Below the pieces are notes generated by a model, which was given only the letters and a program-made list of their open reading frames with translations, was not told the origin of the DNA and searched no databases. From Sacculina carcini (lineage: Eukaryota > Arthropoda > Thecostraca > Sacculinidae), in assembly GCA_916048095.2 (NCBI GenBank), contig OU696589.1, forward strand, positions 2,244,948 to 2,308,947: DNA of 64,000 nt, given 5' to 3'. The translations under genes were made by a program, and so were the position numbers. Positions 32,821-43,104 of this stretch are shown one piece after another (the first letter of the stretch is position 1; the number at the start of each line of letters is the position of its first letter).

Positions 32821-35802
32821 GGATTGCATCTGGCGGATGCAAAACCAACGGTCGTCCTTAGCCGCTCAAAAGTTGTACCCAGATCGTACGGCGACACACC
32901 GATTCCGCTTCGAGGAGAGTTTTTTGCCACACTCACATATGGGTCCAGACGAATTATACAGAAAATGTTGGTAACCAAGGCACATGACAGTGGGAATATA
33001 TTGGGACGACAAGCGTGTTTGGAACTGGGTTTACTGTCTATGCCTCGAATCGACAGTGTGAAAGCCGAGGAAATCCCAGAATCAACAAGAAGTATTTTGA
33101 ACAGACATCTATCTGCACTCGAAGGCATCGGGCGGATGAGGAATTTCCAATTGAAACTCGACATAGATGAAAAAGTCAAACCGGTAGCGATACCACCGCG
33201 GCGAGTGCCATTCCACCTAAGAGGGGCCGTGGAAGAAAAAATTCAAGACATGCTGAAAAACGACATCATCGAAAAGGTAGAGGGACCCACACCATGGGTT
33301 TCACCATTGGTCACCGCGCCCAAGCCTAACGGTGACATCAGAATCTGTGCAGATTTGCGAATGGCGAACAAAGCCGTAAAGCGCTCCCGCTACCCGATTC
33401 CTACAGTAGAGCAAATCCTCAGCGAGGTCAGTGGAGCCAAGGTGTTCTCAAAAATTGATTTGAATTCCTACTATCACCAGATAGAACTGTCACCGGAGTC
33501 CAGAGGAATCACCACTTTTTCGTGCGATTCAGGTATCTATAGATACAAAGTCTTGGTAATGGGCATAACTTCGGCAGCAGAAGAGGGACAGCGCTTACTC
33601 CAACAAATACTGCAAAAATGTCCGAACTGTCGCAACGGAGCAGATGACATCCTGATTTGGGGGAAAAACACACAGGAACACGACAGAGCTCTTGAATCCG
33701 TTCTCCGTACCTTACGGGAAAATAATCTGTCCATCTCTCAGGATAAGAGCATCTTTCACGTGGAAGACGTCATATTTCATGGCTTTTCAGTTTCTAGCAG
33801 CGGCGTCAAGCCGACAATGTCCAAAATCGAAGCAATCCAAGGGTTCGAACGACCGAAAACACCGCAAGACGTCAGGAGCTTCATGGGGCTCATAAACTAC
33901 CTGACCAGATTCATTCCGCGACTGGCAACTAAGAGCGAGCCACTGAGACTACTAACCAGACAGAACACCGCGTGGAGATGGACAGAGAAGGAAGAAAAAT
34001 GTTTTCACGAACTGAAAGAGGCGGTAAAGAAAGAGGCACACCTTATTCATTTTGACCCGAAACGTCGGACATCACTCATTGTGGATGCGAGCCCAGTTGG
34101 CTTAGGGGCGGTACTCTGCCAGAACCATCGTGGCGATCTAAGGCCAGTGAGCTACGCGTCCAGGACGTTAACCGACGTTGAACGAAGATATTGCCAACTT
34201 GAAAAAGTGGCACTGGCGATTGTGTGGGCTTGTGAGCGATTTCATTTGTACCTATACGGAGCAGAATTCGAAATTCGAACCGATCACCAAGCGCTCACAT
34301 CAATCTTCAAACCAACAGGTAATCCTTCAGCACGCATATTGCGGTGGATATTACGTATGCAGCAGTATGACTTCACCATTCGTCACATCGACGGGCGAGA
34401 CAACCCTGCCGACGTGTCATCAAGACAGCCTGTACAATATCACGACAAAATCTCAGCAGAAGAAGAAATAGCTGAGGGGTTCGTCAACTACGTCGTCGCA
34501 CACAGCGTACCGGTGGCGCTGACTCTGTCTGAACTGGTCGAAGAGTCACAGAAGGATAGCACATTACAGGCAGTGGAGAGAGCCATACAACACGGTGATT
34601 GGGAAGACGAACGAATTCAAGCATTCAAAAAAATTCGCGATGAACTCACATCTAAAAGGGGACTGATCATTCGCGGATCCAAGATCGTCATCCCATCGTC
34701 GCTTCGCAGGCGCACACTTCAACTTGCCCACGGAGCTCATATGGGAATAGTTAAAACCAAGGCACTATTGCGGACAAAAGTATGGTGGCCTAAGCTGGAC
34801 CAAGATGTGGAAAAATTGGTAAGTGCGTGCATACCGTGTGCAAGCTTGGATCAGCGAAAACGTACGAACCCATTGAATACGTCGATGATGAGCGGGGCGT
34901 GGGAGGTTATCCACGTAGATATTTGCGGGCCATTTCCCAGTGGAGACTATGTAGTTGGCATCGTAGACGCGGGTTCCAGGTGGCCTGAGGCATCAGTCGT
35001 GAGAGCCACCGACACTCACACGGTTACGGCGGTGATTGAAAACTGCATCTACACTCACGGAGTGCCAGAGGTGATTGTATCAGACAACGGACCACAGTTC
35101 CGGGGCAAGGAGTTCGCGCTATTTTGCAAAGAATGGGGTATACGGCACAGAAAGGTTTCACCGTATCATCCACGAAGTAATGGTGAAGTGGAAAGGTTTT
35201 TCTCTTCGTTACTCAAAAACGTTCGTGCATCCAACACAGAGACGAGAAACTGGAAACGATTGTTGGGAATGTTTCTTTTGCAGTACCGAAATACGCCACA
35301 TTGCACCACGGGAGAAACACCCGCACAACTACTGATGGGTAGAAGTTTGAAAATGAAATGGCCTCAACTCCAATCGAACACGGAAAGATGGAGGTGGAGA
35401 AAAGCGCGTAAGACAGACCGGGAGGAAAAAGAAAAACTGAAGGCGCGCACAGACAGGAAGAATAGAGCCAGGTCGAGCGATATCGCCAAAAACGACAGAG
35501 TCCTGCTTCGCCAGACAAGAACGAACAAACTCTCGCCCCGATATGACCCACAACCATGGACGGTCACTGAAAGAAAGGGAAGTACCGTCATAATTCAAAG
35601 AGGAAATCAGCAGAAACTGCGTGAAACATCACAACTGAAAAAAGTTCCAGACAGCCGGTGGGAGGAAGGCGGCACGTTTACAAGCGACGGGCTCGGTCCA
35701 ATTCTCGGTACACAAGAACATCGAACCGGAACGACGGACGAGGCAACACACAGACACATGGAAAGTTCAAGAGGCGTCAACGGGTTCGAGCAACAAAAAT
35801 AA
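32818..35802 (+). CDS. Gypsy pol polyprotein without gag or protease site
   Basis: The 994-codon frame begins in the stretch that normally follows the protease (..ILGRQACLELGL), so the D-T-G site and gag are deleted. RT follows: SKIDLNSYYHQIEL (motif A), MGITSAAEEGQ (motif B, unusual where S-S-A-P-E is common) and ADDIL at 275-277. RNase H has IVDASPVGLG (Asp423) and RTDHQAL. Integrase has HGAHMG and CIPC (zinc), then Asp701, Asp756 and Glu792 (D,D-35-E), and a basic tail. It would copy and insert element DNA but cannot make particles itself. The natural C-terminus seems to continue in another frame (35803-35992, RRRRTIRRPQRF). Confidence 0.93.
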   Translation: MGLHLADAKPTVVLSRSKVVPRSYGDTPIPLRGEFFATLTYGSRRIIQKMLVTKAHDSGNILGRQACLELGLLSMPRIDSVKAEEIPESTRSILNRHLSALEGIGRMRNFQLKLDIDEKVKPVAIPPRRVPFHLRGAVEEKIQDMLKNDIIEKVEGPTPWVSPLVTAPKPNGDIRICADLRMANKAVKRSRYPIPTVEQILSEVSGAKVFSKIDLNSYYHQIELSPESRGITTFSCDSGIYRYKVLVMGITSAAEEGQRLLQQILQKCPNCRNGADDILIWGKNTQEHDRALESVLRTLRENNLSISQDKSIFHVEDVIFHGFSVSSSGVKPTMSKIEAIQGFERPKTPQDVRSFMGLINYLTRFIPRLATKSEPLRLLTRQNTAWRWTEKEEKCFHELKEAVKKEAHLIHFDPKRRTSLIVDASPVGLGAVLCQNHRGDLRPVSYASRTLTDVERRYCQLEKVALAIVWACERFHLYLYGAEFEIRTDHQALTSIFKPTGNPSARILRWILRMQQYDFTIRHIDGRDNPADVSSRQPVQYHDKISAEEEIAEGFVNYVVAHSVPVALTLSELVEESQKDSTLQAVERAIQHGDWEDERIQAFKKIRDELTSKRGLIIRGSKIVIPSSLRRRTLQLAHGAHMGIVKTKALLRTKVWWPKLDQDVEKLVSACIPCASLDQRKRTNPLNTSMMSGAWEVIHVDICGPFPSGDYVVGIVDAGSRWPEASVVRATDTHTVTAVIENCIYTHGVPEVIVSDNGPQFRGKEFALFCKEWGIRHRKVSPYHPRSNGEVERFFSSLLKNVRASNTETRNWKRLLGMFLLQYRNTPHCTTGETPAQLLMGRSLKMKWPQLQSNTERWRWRKARKTDREEKEKLKARTDRKNRARSSDIAKNDRVLLRQTRTNKLSPRYDPQPWTVTERKGSTVIIQRGNQQKLRETSQLKKVPDSRWEEGGTFTSDGLGPILGTQEHRTGTTDEATHRHMESSRGVNGFEQQK

Positions 35803-36029
35803 ACAAGGCGGAACAGATCAGATCGCGACGGAGGCAACGTAACGGATATTGGTAATGAGGCGGTGACATTATCGGACTCGTCAGAAGCGATTGGTTTCCC
35901 CAACAGACGACGGAGAACCATAAGAAGGCCACAGAGATTCTGCGATGGCGCTACCGAGGCAGATATTGAAGACGCTTTGCTATCATCCTGAATTCCACCG
36001 ACAGAAGCAAAATGAAGAGGGAGGAGATA

Positions 36030-36309
36030 TACTGTTCCTACACTTGTGGCGCAAGTGTCGTTTATGACTGTGGGACTGGTTGATGTTGTTTATATGTATT
36101 AATGATAAGTTTCCAAATAAATTATATGGTAGGATTTAATTATATTGAGTGTTTGTATTTGCTAATCAACTTTGCTAATGTACATTACTAATCACTATCA
36201 TTTGGGTTATGTTTCAGGCATTGAATGTTGGTGTCTTATTGCTATGAAATAGAGTGGCACGTTTCACGGTTGTTTTCATTGTAGTGGCGATGACGGAAAA
36301 GGAATAGTA
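36030..36309 (+). repeat. 3' LTR of the pol-only Gypsy element
   Basis: Follows the purine tract GAAGAGGGAGGAGA. Same 280-bp length as the 5' LTR. Confidence 0.95.
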
Positions 36310-36844
36310 ATAATATTTACCTTGTCTTATCATCAGCTTATACGTATCGTCATCTTATCTGATCTTCCACGTTAGAAGGGAAATTAATACTCAGATTGTT
36401 AAAAGGAAGGATTAACATCGTATTGCTGGAACGATATATTGGTATATTCCGATATATTCCGTGCTGCAAATGTCTGCGCGGAGTGTATTGGTTGAAATAC
36501 ATTGGTCATAAGAGATGTTCTAAAAATTCCAAACACTGAAAAATACAATCATTTCATATTTTATAAAACATTACTGTGCGGTTTATTTATGTGGGGTAGG
36601 ATTTTTTTGGTGTTAGTTTTTCGGCAAATTGTGTTGAAACCGTTTGGCAGCGCTGAAGAAGCGAAGCAAAATAGTCTTCAGTTTTTGGCGCGGCAGTCAA
36701 CGTGCTGTTTAAAAGTGCAGGTTCAGAAAAGCTTTCCACGACGGCACGAGCTACAGGTGAGTCGATAATTCTTACAATTACCGAGTTTCATGTGACTAAC
36801 TTCGTCTCGACATTGCACTTGCGACTTTTTTGGGGAACTTGGTA
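36310..36844. other. No recognised gene
   Basis: AT-rich sequence with a short GATATATT(C/G)G repeat near 36432-36460. An 88-codon open frame (36502-36768) shows no recognisable domain. Confidence 0.45.
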
Positions 36845-37392
36845 CCGTATTTGCCGGTGTATAAGTCGACCTTTTTCGATCAAAAATCGACCTCGACTTA
36901 CACACCGAGTCATAAAATTTAACTTCGTATTCATCGCTTCAAATGTGATGGTAACCAGGGCCGTTTCTCATGCATCTCATTGTGCGTGGGTATGCGTCCG
37001 TCAGGCTCATCAAACAGCGATAAACTGAATCATTAGAAAGTGTTCGTCGCAATAACGCATCGTCAGCAACAATTTCAAATATTTTCACCTCAATTACGGA
37101 CATCGAAAGCCAGGCAGCGACGATGACTGCTAGGTGGAAGTACTAGGTATTCATAAAGTGTGCGAGTCATCGCCTAAACGCCTAAATGGCGTATAGATCG
37201 CTCGCTACAAACTCGCGAATTTGAACACATTTCGTCAATAAATTTCGCATATTTCTGATTGAATTTCAAAATTTATTATAATGAAACAATTGAGCTCGAC
37301 TTATACAAAGGATATATCATAATATCGTAAATTTCCGTCGAATTTTAGGGGGTCGACTTATACAACGAGTCGACATACACCGGCAAATACGG
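36845..37392. mobile_element. MITE with TA target duplication (Tc1/mariner-type by inference)
   Basis: The ends CCGTATTTGCCGGTGTA and its inverse complement (..TACACCGGCAAATACGG) are perfect over 17 bases, flanked by TA on both sides (36843-36844, 37393-37394). The 548-bp interior carries several copies of GTCGACTTATAC in both directions near the ends and no coding capacity. Confidence 0.85.
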
Positions 37393-37610
37393 TAGTTGTT
37401 TTGGTTTGCACTGATTGATTTTTTTTCTATTTTGTTCACTTCTGGCTTACCTATAATTTTTGTTGTTGTGGTTTTCTTATTTCGGTTCCATTTTTACGTC
37501 CTGGTGGTTCATGTTCGGTGTGTTCCATGTTTTCTCGCTAATTCAGCTTCTTGTGTCAGTGTTTTGTGTTTCGGTTCAGTTCATTGTGTTTGCTATAGCG
37601 TCTGTCATAC
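37393..37610. other. No recognised feature
   Basis: T-rich sequence with no recognisable coding pattern. Confidence 0.4.
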
Positions 37611-37902
37611 GGACACCCAGCAGCTACACAATATAAACAAGCGGACAAAGCTAAAACAGTTATTTACAGAAACAATAAAAAGAATGAAGAACACATGAAT
37701 GAATAAATATTACACAATTTAAGTAACGCAATTAGCACAGATGAACACATAAACACAATGAGATGAACGCATTGAAGAGTGATTGATGATTGATGACCAC
37801 AATGACGAGTGAGTGAAGTGTACTATGAGCAACACAATACAATACACCTTATTAGACACGAACAGATACACAAGCATACATACATTTGCACCCAGACACA
37901 CA

Positions 37903-40590
37903 TCAGAGAGAGGCAAAATGAGGTCGAGTCAAAGGAATTTCGAAAATATGTTTACGTAGAGAAGAGGTAAAATATCGATACGGGAGCGAGGGGGTGATAT
38001 GAGAAGGGAGCGAGTGATATATTCGAGGACCGTAGAACGAGAACGATTTAGAAGACCAGGCAGATTCATTGAGGGCGCGGGGACAGCATAGATGAGCAGA
38101 ATGACGGGAAGTGGGATTAGAAGAGTGAGAAAGTAGATCAGAAAAATATAAAGGTTGATTGTGAGCATGTAAGAGTTTGAAGATTATGCAGTAGATTTTG
38201 AAGTGAATGCGCGATTTTACAGGAAGCCAACGGAATTGAAACATAAGGGGAGAAGTATGGCGACAGAAGATAAGATGCAAAACAAAACGACTGGACTGAT
38301 TTAGTACGTGCCGAAGAATTTTTAAAGAAGAATAACGACAGCTGAAGTGGAGTGAGCTGCAGTCGTCGAGTCTGGAGAAGATAAGAGAATGAACAAGCTT
38401 GATTGCAGAGGGCTGATCAAGACGGACGGATGTGATAAAGCGAGCGAAGAGTCAAGCGACAAGTGCGAGCAGTAGAAAGGATGTTGGTTGAGAAGGAAAG
38501 GGAAGAGTCAACGATTACGCCGAGGTTTTAACAGTCACTGAAAGAGGCAAGGGGAGGAAAGGAGGAGCAATACGAGGAGTATGAAGAGCGATATATTCAG
38601 ATTTAGAAGTGTTCAAGAGGAGGCGACGTGAGGAGTTCCAGGTTGAGATAGCAGAAAGTACGTCAGACAAGATATTAGGATGCGAGAGAGGACAAGGGAG
38701 ATATAATTCGATATCGTCTGCATAAATATGGAATGGAATGGAGTAGCACCTAAGGATGGGACAAAGAGAAGACATGTAGACATTGAAAAGGAGAGGACCA
38801 AGAATAGAACCTTGAGGAACACCGGACTCAAGAGGGAGCACAGTGGAAACGGAGGAATTGAAGTTAACAGAAAAAGTGCGACCATGCAAGTATGAACGAA
38901 GTAGTGAGAGAGCTGAATGTGAGACACCGAGATGGAGGAGGTCGTCGATGAGAATAGAGTGATCAACCAAGTCAAAGGCAGAGCTCGTATCAAGTAGTAC
39001 TAGAACAGAATGACGATAAGAGGAGGAAAAATACCTTGAGATACCGAAATGAGAACGGATGCAGTAGAATGACCAGGGTGGAAACCGGATTGGTGAGAAT
39101 CAAGAGCATTGCGGACGTAAGGGGATAACTGAGGAAATTTCAGATTCGAGCAGTTAGGAGGAAAAGCTGAGGAGGGAGATAGGACGATAGTTACTACATA
39201 AAGAAGGATCGAGAGAAGATTTTTTGAGGATAGGATGTACATGGGCGTGCTTGTCGGCAAGAAAATCACCGTGCAAGAAAATGAGTTGACTAGGTGAAGT
39301 AGTTAAGGAATCAAGGAGTTGAAGGATGGAGCAATGACTCCGAAATTAATTGGATCAGCAGGAGAGGAAACGGATTTACATGTGAACAGAAGAAACAGGA
39401 AATCGGAGAGGACCAGTTGAGAAAAAGACGAGACCTGGCAGTGGGAGGTAGTACGAGAGAGAGGGACAAGCACGAAAGAGATTTTAGATTACGCATATTC
39501 AATTTTGTTCACGAAGTAGGAAGAGAGTTCGTCAGCAGTGAGAGAGAACTAGCAGAGGGAGGACGGAGACCGCAAAGAGAGTTGAGTATATTCCAGAGGG
39601 CTTTGGGAGAGCGAGATAGAGGGAGGGCGTGAGGAGTAGTAAGCTTGCCTAGCAGATGATAGGGAGGAAATGTATTTAGAACGAGCAGAGCAAAAGGCCG
39701 AACAGTCATCTTCGAGCCGAGTGCGTCGCCAGATACGCTCCAAAGCCCGGAAACGGTGTTTAAGACAAGTAAGAGAGGGAGAGCTCCAAGGAGAAAAGCG
39801 AGGACGGTGAGAGCGGAACAAGACAGGAAAAATGAGGTTATTCATGTCAGACTAAGTGGAGTATATGAAGGGATAAATTAAAGACGGATGGAGTGAGTGA
39901 AGAAGATGCAAAGGGAAATGGTTAGATAGAAGATTGTGAAACGTAAGAGGATCAAAATTCCTGAAATTTCTGAAAAGGGTGAATGCTGGTGGTGGATTAG
40001 AAGATTTATACGCAGGCAATGACGTAAGGATAAGACTGGTCAGAGAAGAGAGGACCAGGAGGAAGAACAATGAATTTGGAGGACGGTACATCAGAAGAAA
40101 GAACTGGAGAATGGAAAAGGACTAGATCAAGAGAATGATGTGTGAGTGGAAGAGGAAACTGGGGAGACTAGACCATGAGAATCAAGAATATAAATGAAAG
40201 TCGATGTGGAGGAGCGAGGACAGTCGACTCAAAAGTTAAAGTCACCAAGGACAATGAAACGGCTAGAGAAGGAAAAAACTATAGCGTCAAGGAGCGAGGA
40301 GAATTCAGAGAAGAAAAGAGGAGTAGACCGGGGGTGATTATGCCGGTAGATAACGATAATACATAATTTATGAGAGAAGCGACTGGATGACATACAGAGT
40401 GGAAGATATTCGAAAGAAGAAGGAGGAATGGGATCAGATAAGAGATATTGGAAGAGATTTGGAGAAGATGCAGCCCACTCCACCTCCAGAGAATTTAGAA
40501 TCAGAACGGGATTTGAGAAGAAAAGAAAAGTTATAAGGAAGGTTAGTCATGAAAGATGGAATATCATACTCAAAGAGCCAGGTTTCGTCT
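37903..40590 (-). pseudogene. CR1-like ORF2 (endonuclease and RT), copy B
   Basis: The endonuclease piece has SDETWL at about 40588 and FIVLGDFNF near 40229-40260. The RT has SGFHPGHSTASVL, SGVPQGSILGPLLFNVYM and HIYADDIELY (catalytic), with a tail matching copy A (WSSKSFSFYGPRIYHSLP..FASL). At least six shifts or stops break it. It is the most decayed of the three family members. Confidence 0.82.
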
Positions 40591-40594
40591 GAGC

Positions 40595-40884
40595 CAGTGG
40601 TTCCCAACCTTTTTCAGCTTGTTACTGTAAAACTGTAAGCATTCACACACACACGCACGCGTGCACACACAACTATATATAACACGCCATATGAGCAATA
40701 CAATATCCACACAATGCAAACAATAAACATAATATGATAAGTTAACATTAATCCCAATACAAGGTGCCGCAATGTTTTCTTGAATTTTAGAATTCTTAGC
40801 ATTTTCCCGTCACCCCTACATTACCCCCTAACAATTGCTAAATTACCCCCAGGGGGTAATTTACCCCCAGGCTGGGAACGACTG
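40595..40884. mobile_element. hAT-type MITE with 8-bp target duplication
   Basis: The left end CAGTGGTTCCCAACC pairs with the right end GGCTGGGAACGACTG. Flanks GTCTGAGC (40587-40594) and GTCTAAGC (40885-40892) match at 7 of 8. The 290-bp interior holds a CA-rich patch and runs of C that pair with G runs near the right end. The terminal sequence is the kind seen in many hAT elements. Confidence 0.9.
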
Positions 40885-40892
40885 GTCTAAGC

Positions 40893-41377
40893 AGAGTATT
40901 GAAAGGACATGAAAGCAGAGAAGATGGTTAAGGTATGTGAATTCGTTTCGACAAGATCTTATGTTAAGGAAACCGAGAGAAAATGATGAAGAAACAGCAG
41001 GTGGAAGGCCAGGTGATACGGAGTTGTAAGAATGGTGAAAGGAAGGCGAGGGGACAGAGGAACAGGACGACGGTGCGGGTGGAAGGGAAGGTAGTCAGGC
41101 GGACGATTGAAGCGAGGATGATAAAGAAGGAAGGCGGAAAGGAGGAAGCAGCAGTCGAGGGATGGAACAGTATGTTATCAGAAGTGGCAGTGCGCAAGCG
41201 AATAGATTCCTGAACAGAGACAAGCGAAGTGCACGACGAGAGAAAGGATGAGTGCGAGTGGGGGCGAGAAGAGACTGCGCAGTTATTGCAGTTCGGCGGC
41301 GCTGTGCGGTCGCAGTTGACAGCGATGAGAGCCAGCGCAAAAGCCGCAAATTTCCGCACGCGAACATTTAGCCTCAT
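40893..41377 (-). pseudogene. CR1-like ORF1 C-terminal region, copy B
   Basis: The knuckle-end pattern N-C-N-N-C-A..SRP..HSSF..C and VQESIRLRT aligns by eye with the end of ORF1 in copy C (CGNCARHSRPSDHSSF..C..VRESIRAR). The PHD finger half is not present. ORF1 proteins of this type bind element RNA. Confidence 0.65.
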
Positions 41378-41582
41378 TGTGCCATTGGCTTGGATTTTAC
41401 CGTGTGTTATATAAGACGTGTGTTTTTTGCGTTTTCTCCTGAATATTTCATTGTTACGATGATGCCAATTTGTTATTGTAATCCAATTCAGTTACTTTTT
41501 CTTAATCCCAACACTAGTTTAATCGAAGGACTAGATGTTTAGAATATATTTGATATGGCGCACAAGGGTTCGCATGTGCGCT
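41378..41582. other. No recognised feature
   Basis: T-rich sequence between the CR1-like copy B and the first SINE. Confidence 0.4.
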
Positions 41583-41755
41583 AAGCTCCCCGAGTAGCGA
41601 AGCCGTTGAACTTACGTGTTAGAGGTTCGAGTCCGCACCCGGGCTCGTTCAAACATCGCTTGTGTCTACCGGAGGTTTTTTGTAGACGGGAAAACAGCGG
41701 GACTGATCGTATAGTCTCTAAAAGACGAGTTGGCGCTTAATGCACAATAAGTATT
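41583..41755 (+). mobile_element. tRNA-derived SINE, copy 1
   Basis: It has a promoter B box GGTTCGAGTCC (41624-41634) about 40 bases after a degenerate A box, then a body with AAACAGCGGG..GTATAGTCTC..GCTTAAT, which recurs in order in the second copy. Transcription by RNA polymerase III is inferred from the boxes. The outer edges are approximate. Confidence 0.7.
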
Positions 41756-41955
41756 CGTCTTCGCCGGCATTTCTGTAGATGAAGCACTGAAGCTGTCTAG
41801 ATTAGAGTCATGAGAGTCTGAGTCTGATAGTCCTCGAGAGTCTGAGAGTCATCGATACAGTTGGGCGAATAGCGGGACGTGCCATATAATCAAGATCAAG
41901 ATTTTTTATATTTATATTTTATATTCTAGTGTGTTCCCATGGCTGTTTGTACCGT

Positions 41956-42147
41956 CTTTAGCCCCTAAGTAGCTGAGTGGATAATGCGCTGAATTCTTGT
42001 TTCAGAGGTTCGCAGTTCGATTCCTGGCCTGGGTTTATTTATCAATATCTTTTTTTGATTCTACCGGCAGTTACCCAGCCGGAGATGGGCAAACAGCGGG
42101 TGGCGCCGTATAGTCTCAGCAAACAGGTGCGTGCTTAATTAATTACA
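41956..42147 (+). mobile_element. tRNA-derived SINE, copy 2 (Lys-CTT-like head)
   Basis: The head has an A box TAGCTGAGTGG (41970-41980), an anticodon arm with a perfect 5-bp stem CTGAA/TTCAG around the loop TTCTTGT (41989-42005; CTT would read lysine codons), and a B box GTTCGATTCC (42015-42024). The T arm no longer pairs well, so it is not a working tRNA. The body shares AAACAGCGGG, GTATAGTCTC and GCTTAAT with copy 1. Confidence 0.75.
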
Positions 42148-42596
42148 CAGGTGCGCCAATAATTACCATATTTTACTAATGGTGAATATAAAGCTTATTG
42201 CTTCTGTACATTTTTGTTTCATATGTTTTATCGCCTGCTAATCCTTTGTTTATTAATTGATTATCAATTGTTAATTGCCTTAGGATGTAGGATTTTAATA
42301 CATGTAAATCGAGTTTTATTGAAGTTATGTATATCTTCAAATATAATTTTTATATTCAATGCATATCAAAATATATTCAATTTAATTCAATTGTATTGTA
42401 AATTCACATGTATATTGTATATAATGTATTTTATGTAATATATATATATATATATATATATAATGTATATCTTGAAATATATTATAAAATTTAAAGTGTC
42501 GGGTTTCAAATATAATTGAATCGTAATTCAATCTACAATACTTGAAACTATGCAACAAGTGGCAACATATGTTGCAAGCGAGAAAATGCGTCCTGG
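42148..42596. other. AT-rich stretch with (AT)n
   Basis: Very AT-rich, with an (AT)n run at about 42437-42462. I see no gene. Confidence 0.7.
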
Positions 42597-42950
42597 GTGG
42601 CGTGTTATTTGCAAAAGCTACAAATATATATTTGTTTGTTTAAGGAGAATGTGGACTTGGTGCAACTGTGGTCGACCAGGCTCCAAGAATACGTCGACAC
42701 CAATCGCGCACGGCTGAAGCAGCGCGACTTACACGAGTATCGAGCCATCATCGTTCTTGCCTCCGTCTACCACCACTTGTCTAGCGCCGAACAGCATTGG
42801 TACAAGGACCGCCTTAAGACGCTGCTTACGGCGGCCCTGTACGGCTGGTCGGTCGCCATCCAGAGCCAGCAAGCGACGGAGGCAAAACTCCTAAACCTGA
42901 ACGTCGCCTATAGCCTATTGGCCCCGACGCGCCCATACAGACCTCGCTAG
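42597..42950 (+). CDS. Hypothetical protein, GC-rich open frame
   Basis: The 117-codon frame is clearly richer in G/C, especially at third positions, than the AT-rich DNA on both sides, which is typical of a real or recently real gene. It opens with GTG, so the true start is unclear; the sequence before GAGAATGTGGACTTGG (TTTGTTTAAG) resembles an acceptor splice site, and the frame could be a last exon. The predicted protein is helical (VDLVQLWSTRLQEYV, EYRAIIVLASVYHHL, AALYGWSVAI) without signal peptide or known motif. Function unknown; a fragment of an unrecognised mobile or viral element is equally possible. Confidence 0.4.
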   Translation: MACYLQKLQIYICLFKENVDLVQLWSTRLQEYVDTNRARLKQRDLHEYRAIIVLASVYHHLSSAEQHWYKDRLKTLLTAALYGWSVAIQSQQATEAKLLNLNVAYSLLAPTRPYRPR

Positions 42951-43080
42951 TGCTCTACGTCGCGACGCACGGCACCATGTGGTGATGGACGCGTCAGCAG
43001 ATCCGCACAGCGGGTCCGCAACATCCCTGGCCAGCCAGTACATATAAGCCCAGTACACACCGTTGCTTATGTTCTTGCAT

Positions 43081-43104
43081 ACACCTTGGCTACGCCCAAG
43101 GTGT
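43081..43104. repeat. Perfect 9-bp hairpin
   Basis: ACACCTTGG and CCAAGGTGT flank the loop CTACGC. It lies 40 bases after ACATATAAGCCC, a possible TATA-type promoter. Confidence 0.8.

Larger units (their letters stand above)
32523..36309 (+). mobile_element. Pol-only Ty3/Gypsy element with near-identical LTRs
   Basis: Two 280-bp LTRs differ at only three positions by eye (about 99% identity). A TGG-starting primer binding site (32806) follows the 5' LTR and a purine tract precedes the 3' LTR. Between them is one 994-codon pol lacking gag and the protease active site. LTR ends are TACTGTTCC and GGAATAGTA, inverted to each other, not TG..CA. No direct target duplication is visible. Confidence 0.95.
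37611..41377 (-). mobile_element. CR1-like non-LTR retrotransposon, copy B
   Basis: On the minus strand it contains the ORF1 end (knuckle region), endonuclease, RT and 3' UTR, that is, most of an element, but in many frames. A hAT MITE interrupts the endonuclease at 40595-40884. Boundaries are approximate. Confidence 0.8.

Noticed and set aside
41956..42030. Functional tRNA-Lys gene
   Set aside because: The anticodon arm pairs, but T and acceptor arms do not, and the sequence continues into a shared SINE body.
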